From Alphaproteobacteria bacterium (lineage in GTDB: Bacteria; Pseudomonadota; Alphaproteobacteria; UBA2136; UBA6156): a stretch of DNA of 64,000 bases. The DNA lies in assembly GCA_027485835.1 (NCBI GenBank), contig JAIXQG010000002.1, forward strand, positions 450,232 to 514,231. The letters are read 5' to 3'. The notes beneath the pieces were generated by a model. That model worked only from the letters and a program-made list of their open reading frames with translations. It did no database searches and was not told the origin of the DNA. Below, piece by piece: positions 61,030 through 64,000 of the stretch; the first letter of the stretch is position 1, and every line of letters begins with the position of its first letter. The translations under genes were made by a program, and so were the position numbers.

Positions 61030-61359
61030 TTAGCTGTTGTCGTACATAACCTGGGCGATATTACCCCAGTAATACTCGGCCGGCACACGGTTAGGGGTTT
61101 GGGTCAGGCTATCGGCCTTTACAGTTGCATAGGAACGCAGTTTACGCCCATAGAGAACCAAACCATAAGCGGTACCCGCCAAAAAGCCCATGACAACAAG
61201 GTGCACGCTGTCGGAACCGCTCCCTGTCGCAGGGTGCAGAATCCAGAGCAATAGAATTAGCAAGCCCAAGGGGCGGCTGGCCCAGATAAGGCGCTCTTTG
61301 ACAAAACTCGCCTCGACGCCAACCTTGACGGTGACCGGTGGGGTTTTGATTTCACTCAT
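61030..61359 (-). CDS. Two-helix membrane protein, possible anchor of the coupling ATPase
   Basis: This 109-residue protein has two hydrophobic segments (about 30-44, PLGLLILLLWIL; and about 53-70, VHLVVMGFLAGTAYGLVL) between short soluble parts. The ATG at 61359 has AAAGG 8 bases upstream; the one at 61365 is too close to it. It directly precedes the coupling ATPase (27 bases). This order, and the lack of helices in that ATPase, suggest that the normal membrane domain is encoded as a separate subunit. No family is recognised, so the role is inference. Confidence 0.6.
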   Translation of the reverse strand: MSEIKTPPVTVKVGVEASFVKERLIWASRPLGLLILLLWILHPATGSGSDSVHLVVMGFLAGTAYGLVLYGRKLRSYATVKADSLTQTPNRVPAEYYWGNIAQVMYDNS

Positions 61360-61420
61360 GGACATGTCCTTTCTTACCTGCAGGAAGCAGGGTCTTTATT
61401 CTGCTGTCTTATGAACTGAA

Positions 61421-61447
61421 AGAAAAGCCCCACCTGACAGGCGGGGC
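61421..61447 (-). terminator. Rho-independent terminator of the TraF-like gene
   Basis: On the minus strand GCCCCGCCTG pairs with CAGGTGGGGC (one G-U/mismatch), followed by TTTTCTTT, 48 bases after the stop at 61495. Confidence 0.82.
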
Positions 61448-61494
61448 ATATAAGAGTGGAAGCTCTCACCTAACGCTCGATCAGGATTTTTCCC

Positions 61495-62448
61495 TTACCG
61501 CGTAAAATAGGGTTGGAGTTGCTCCTGCGACATGTAGCCGGAAAGTTTCACTTGAGGTTTTCCACCCGGTTGAACCAAAAGCGTTGGCGTTTGCGTCACC
61601 CCTTCGCGCTGCAACTCATCCCCTTCCGGCAATCGCCACTGGCATGCCAATTTGTCACGCAGGTAGGCTGGGTTGGGCGCAGCAGCACCGGAAAACGGGG
61701 TCACATCGACGCAAGTAAATTCTAACTTACCTGAATATTTGCTTGTTAATATTGACAATTCCGGTGTCATGCGGGCGCAGAAGGGGCACGTCTGACTAAA
61801 ATAATAGGTGAGCTTCAAGCCTCGGTCTTGCGGCAAAACGCCATTCGCAGGCACGACAGGAGCCACTCCGTTAAACGCTCCAAAATTGCCTTGTTGGGAA
61901 AGTTGGGCCGATGGCAGTGCAGGTTGAGACGATGTGGATGCACCCGGTTGAGATGTCGTCGCAGGTACTGTTACCGTCGGTCGACGTAACGCCGGTGCGG
62001 CACCCTGCTGACCGTAGAGCCGCTCTGCATCTTCCCACATCTGGGAGAGGCTCTGACTTTTCTGAAGAGCACCTTGATAGGCTTTCACCCATTTCTTTGC
62101 ATTCTCAGGCGTTGGATTCATATAGAATTCCACAAATTCCCGCGGGGGTTTGCCATAGTTCTCGAGATATTCATCAACTTTTTGCTGCTCGGTCTTTTCC
62201 GCCGCTGGCACAATCAGCTGCGGCGCGCCTGATGCCTCAGGTTGAGCCTTCGGCGCGGGGTCGCATTTGCTCTCACCCACCGCATAAAAGTCGATGCACT
62301 CCTTTTCTTGGGCATAACTATTCGCGGTAAAGAGAGGCAAAACCCCCAAAACACTACTTAATAGCAGCAAACACGACGCTTGAGCTCGCTTGTTGCTCAA
62401 AAACCTTAGGGTTTGAACCTTGTTACTCGGAACATATTGACTCTTCAT
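61495..62448 (-). CDS. TraF/TrbB-like periplasmic thioredoxin-fold protein
   Basis: This protein of about 317 residues has a signal peptide ending near NSYAQ. After a TraF-type helical region (EYLENYGKPPREFVEFYMNP) and a Pro/Ser/Gln-rich linker comes a thioredoxin fold with the CPFC active site (YYFSQTCPFCARMTPELS) and cis-Pro loop TQTPTLLV. In F-type systems TraF and TrbB handle disulfides of pilus-assembly proteins. The Cys-containing secreted proteins and second pilin in this locus would be fitting substrates. The start is not firm: the ATG at 62448 is chosen, 62457 is possible, and the frame opens at 62538. Confidence 0.75.
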   Translation of the reverse strand: MKSQYVPSNKVQTLRFLSNKRAQASCLLLLSSVLGVLPLFTANSYAQEKECIDFYAVGESKCDPAPKAQPEASGAPQLIVPAAEKTEQQKVDEYLENYGKPPREFVEFYMNPTPENAKKWVKAYQGALQKSQSLSQMWEDAERLYGQQGAAPALRRPTVTVPATTSQPGASTSSQPALPSAQLSQQGNFGAFNGVAPVVPANGVLPQDRGLKLTYYFSQTCPFCARMTPELSILTSKYSGKLEFTCVDVTPFSGAAAPNPAYLRDKLACQWRLPEGDELQREGVTQTPTLLVQPGGKPQVKLSGYMSQEQLQPYFTR

Positions 62449-62715
62449 ACTACTCATCACCCGTTGCACGTGAAACACACTGGCCATACTAGCAGTTTGC
62501 ACTGCCCACCTATTAACCACATATATGTCACAACTCATTTTTTATAGAACCTCTAAGTCTTTAGCACTCATGACAGCTACTAAGCCTGCAAAGGATACAC
62601 CCAACCCCCTTAGGAGATGCGCGCATTGCAGTCTTCGGTGTAACGCCATGAGAGGAGGTTCCCTTTCTTTTCCTTCAGGATATGCTATCTATACTGAGAA
62701 AAAAAGGAGACAACC

Positions 62716-63015
62716 ATGTACGCCCTCGCTTACCCCCTACTCGCTGCGGTCAATATTCTCGACTCGCTTTTGCTTATTTATATGTGTATTATCATTGCGG
62801 TAGCTATCTTCAGCTGGGTCAATCCAGACCCCCTCAACCCCCTTGTTCGCATCCTGCGGAATGTGACGGAGCCTGTGTTAGAAAAGCTTCGCCCCTACGT
62901 TCCTTTGATCGGTGGACTCGACCTAACCCCCGTTGTACTGATTGTGGCGATCGTGTTTGTACGTAACGGCATTCTGAAAGTTATCAGCACTTTTGCTGCC
63001 AGCCTCATTCATTAA
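62716..63015 (+). CDS. YggT family membrane protein
   Basis: This 99-residue protein has two hydrophobic segments: the first near 8-35, ending in SWVNPDPLNP, the hallmark of the family, and the second near 66-85 (LDLTPVVLIVAIVFVRNGIL). YggT proteins are often next to pilus-retraction or cell-division genes; their exact function is unsettled, with roles proposed in osmotic tolerance and membrane organisation. GGAG lies 7 bases before the ATG, and a terminator follows the stop. It is divergent from the TraF-like gene and marks the end of the secretion locus. Confidence 0.87.
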   Translation: MYALAYPLLAAVNILDSLLLIYMCIIIAVAIFSWVNPDPLNPLVRILRNVTEPVLEKLRPYVPLIGGLDLTPVVLIVAIVFVRNGILKVISTFAASLIH

Positions 63016-63035
63016 GAAATCCTCATATTATCAAC

Positions 63036-63062
63036 AAGAAGCCCCGTTTGGGGCTTTTCTTG
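63036..63062 (+). terminator. Rho-independent terminator after YggT
   Basis: AAGCCCC and GGGGCTT around GTTT, followed by TTCTTGT, 24 bases after the stop at 63015. Confidence 0.85.
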
Positions 63063-63184
63063 TCACGTTTGCTCATTATTAGAGAATTGATTTCATGAAT
63101 CTAAAGATTCTTTACATGCTTTTATTATCACAAATTGTGTTTTATATGCATCTTACTGATAACAGGCTTTGTGGGCTGTATGAT

Positions 63185-63210
63185 AAAAAAAGCGACCTAT
63201 CTTAGGCCGC
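63185..63210 (-). terminator. Terminator overlapping the stop of the SecB-like gene
   Basis: On the minus strand GCGGCCTA pairs with TAGGTCGC (one G-U pair) and is followed by TTTTTTT. The stem includes the TAA stop at 63202-63204. Confidence 0.75.
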
Positions 63211-63687
63211 ATTTTCAAGCGATTCTGGCAAGGGCGGTGTGTGACCCGCCATCTGTAACAGGGCCTGCAGGGCATCCCGAAGAGACGGATACATACCTTT
63301 AATAAGTACAGGTTCCTCGCTATGCGACGAAAGCTCGGCAATGTAACTGGCTTCTGCCAACGCTAATACGCTACCACCCGCATGAATAAGCGCACGGCCG
63401 CGCAGCTCGGCAAAGGTCTTGCCTTCCTCCTCACGGCGACGCATGGCTACGGAAAACTCTACTTCACGCTCGCCAGGCTTAGGTTGATAACCAAATGAAG
63501 CCAGAGACGTCTCCAATGAGGCATCCTGAATCCATCCTGCTACATCTATTTGTTTAGAAATTGAGACACTTTTAACAGACTGCCCCTTCTCATCAGACTT
63601 ATCAGCAACAGTCTTTTTTGTGCTTAGGCTCGCTTTAGTGGACACCCCTGCATTCTTACCCTTTGTCGATTGTTTCACAACCATCAT
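63202..63687 (-). CDS. SecB-like protein (tentative)
   Basis: This 161-residue protein has a Lys/Ser/Thr-rich N-terminal tail (1-48) that is probably disordered. The rest resembles a divergent SecB chaperone fold: EVEFSVAMRRREEEGKTFAELRG, then alternating strands in ALIHAGGSVLALAEASYIAEL, and at the end YPSLRDALQALLQMAGHTPPLP, which parallels the SecB ending P-LFPF-R-x-A...GG-x-PPL. The key hydrophobic groove residues are not clearly kept. It is alone on its strand, between YggT and the peroxiredoxin, with its own terminator. Confidence 0.4.
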   Translation of the reverse strand: MMVVKQSTKGKNAGVSTKASLSTKKTVADKSDEKGQSVKSVSISKQIDVAGWIQDASLETSLASFGYQPKPGEREVEFSVAMRRREEEGKTFAELRGRALIHAGGSVLALAEASYIAELSSHSEEPVLIKGMYPSLRDALQALLQMAGHTPPLPESLENAA

Positions 63688-63826
63688 TCATTCCTTTTTT
63701 GTGTGGCAACGCCCTCAAAGCATCCCTTTACAACCCTTTATACGCCAGCCAAACGCTTTTGGGATTGCCAGCGCCCATAACAATGCCTAGCATCTGCCCA
63801 CTGACAACAAAATGAAAGGCGCTACC

Positions 63827-64000
63827 ATGGAGAACGCTCCCCAACGATTGCCTACTGTCGAACTTCTCAATCAGGATGGCGCACCCATCCAGATCTCAGA
63901 AACGTTAGGTCAGTTTGTAGTTATTTACTTCTACCCAAAGGCCATGACCTCTGGCTGCACTGTGCAAGCATGTGCGATTCGGGATCAGTCAGACATTCTT
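63827..64000 (+). CDS. Bcp-type peroxiredoxin (partial, C-terminus off the right edge)
   Basis: This gene is open from the ATG at 63827 to the window end (58 codons). The thioredoxin-fold start YFYPKAMTSGCTVQACAIRDQ holds the peroxidatic Cys (in SGCT) and a second Cys five residues later, as in Bcp/PrxQ two-cysteine peroxiredoxins (usual motif TPGCTxxAC). It should reduce peroxides with thioredoxin. AAAGG lies 7 bases before the chosen ATG; another in-frame ATG at 63812 is possible. Confidence 0.85.
   Translation, partial: MENAPQRLPTVELLNQDGAPIQISETLGQFVVIYFYPKAMTSGCTVQACAIRDQSDIL

Noticed and set aside
62525..62966. Two plus-strand frames of 92-94 codons overlapping YggT
   Set aside because: They overlap the YggT gene in other frames, lack ribosome sites and have no recognisable protein features.

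Overview
The window comes from a GC-rich Gram-negative bacterium: it has a porin, signal peptides, lipoboxes, a secretin and periplasmic copper chaperones. The overall gene set and codon usage suggest an alphaproteobacterium. A lineage near the epibiotic predators (Micavibrio-like) is only a guess from the fibre protein and the pilus machinery. No rRNA, tRNA, CRISPR array, insertion sequence or integrase is visible.

Positions 1-14.2 kb hold individual chromosomal genes. There is a divergent copper pair (PCu(A)C, cut by the left edge, and SCO1/SenC), a nickel/cobalt efflux protein, an ABC-F ATPase, a 2362-residue secreted fibre protein with five C1q-like modules and a C-terminal S74 self-cleaving chaperone, a KGG-repeat stress protein, a porin, a TerC membrane protein and a small unknown protein. 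Several strong hairpin terminators separate them.

Positions 14.4-19.8 kb, minus strand, hold a tightly packed surface-polysaccharide operon. It reads glycosyltransferase, WecA/MraY-type sugar-phosphate transferase, GalU, MazG-like pyrophosphohydrolase, UDP-sugar epimerase, endonuclease III. Several of its genes overlap by stop/start codons.

Positions 19.9-62.4 kb are the notable part: about 42 kb, nearly all on the minus strand, that mixes two machines. From 55.2 to 40.2 kb lie type IVb (thin) pilus genes: PilL/TcpQ-like proteins, secretin, assembly ATPase, inner-membrane platform, PilN/PilO/PilP-like inner-membrane proteins, two pilin-like proteins and a truncated prepilin peptidase. From 40.1 to 23.6 kb follow genes of an F-type (MPF_F) type IV secretion core: two VirB2/TraA-like pilins, TraL, TraE, TraK, a transglycosylase, a possible TraH, TraB, TraV and TraC. 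Between 55.4 and 62.4 kb lie a coupling ATPase without membrane segments, a separate two-helix membrane protein, a TraF-like thioredoxin protein, a degenerate HD-domain protein and unknown membrane or lipoproteins. Embedded in the locus are a UvrD-like helicase with an altered Walker B, a protein joining sigma-like regions to a ParB-like domain, and a NusA-like protein. These last two look like dedicated transcription factors for a very long locus. No classical relaxase or integrase is seen and both flanks are ordinary chromosomal genes, so this looks like a resident hybrid envelope machine rather than a fresh mobile element.

Positions 62.7-64 kb hold a YggT protein, a SecB-like protein and the start of a Bcp-type peroxiredoxin cut by the right edge.
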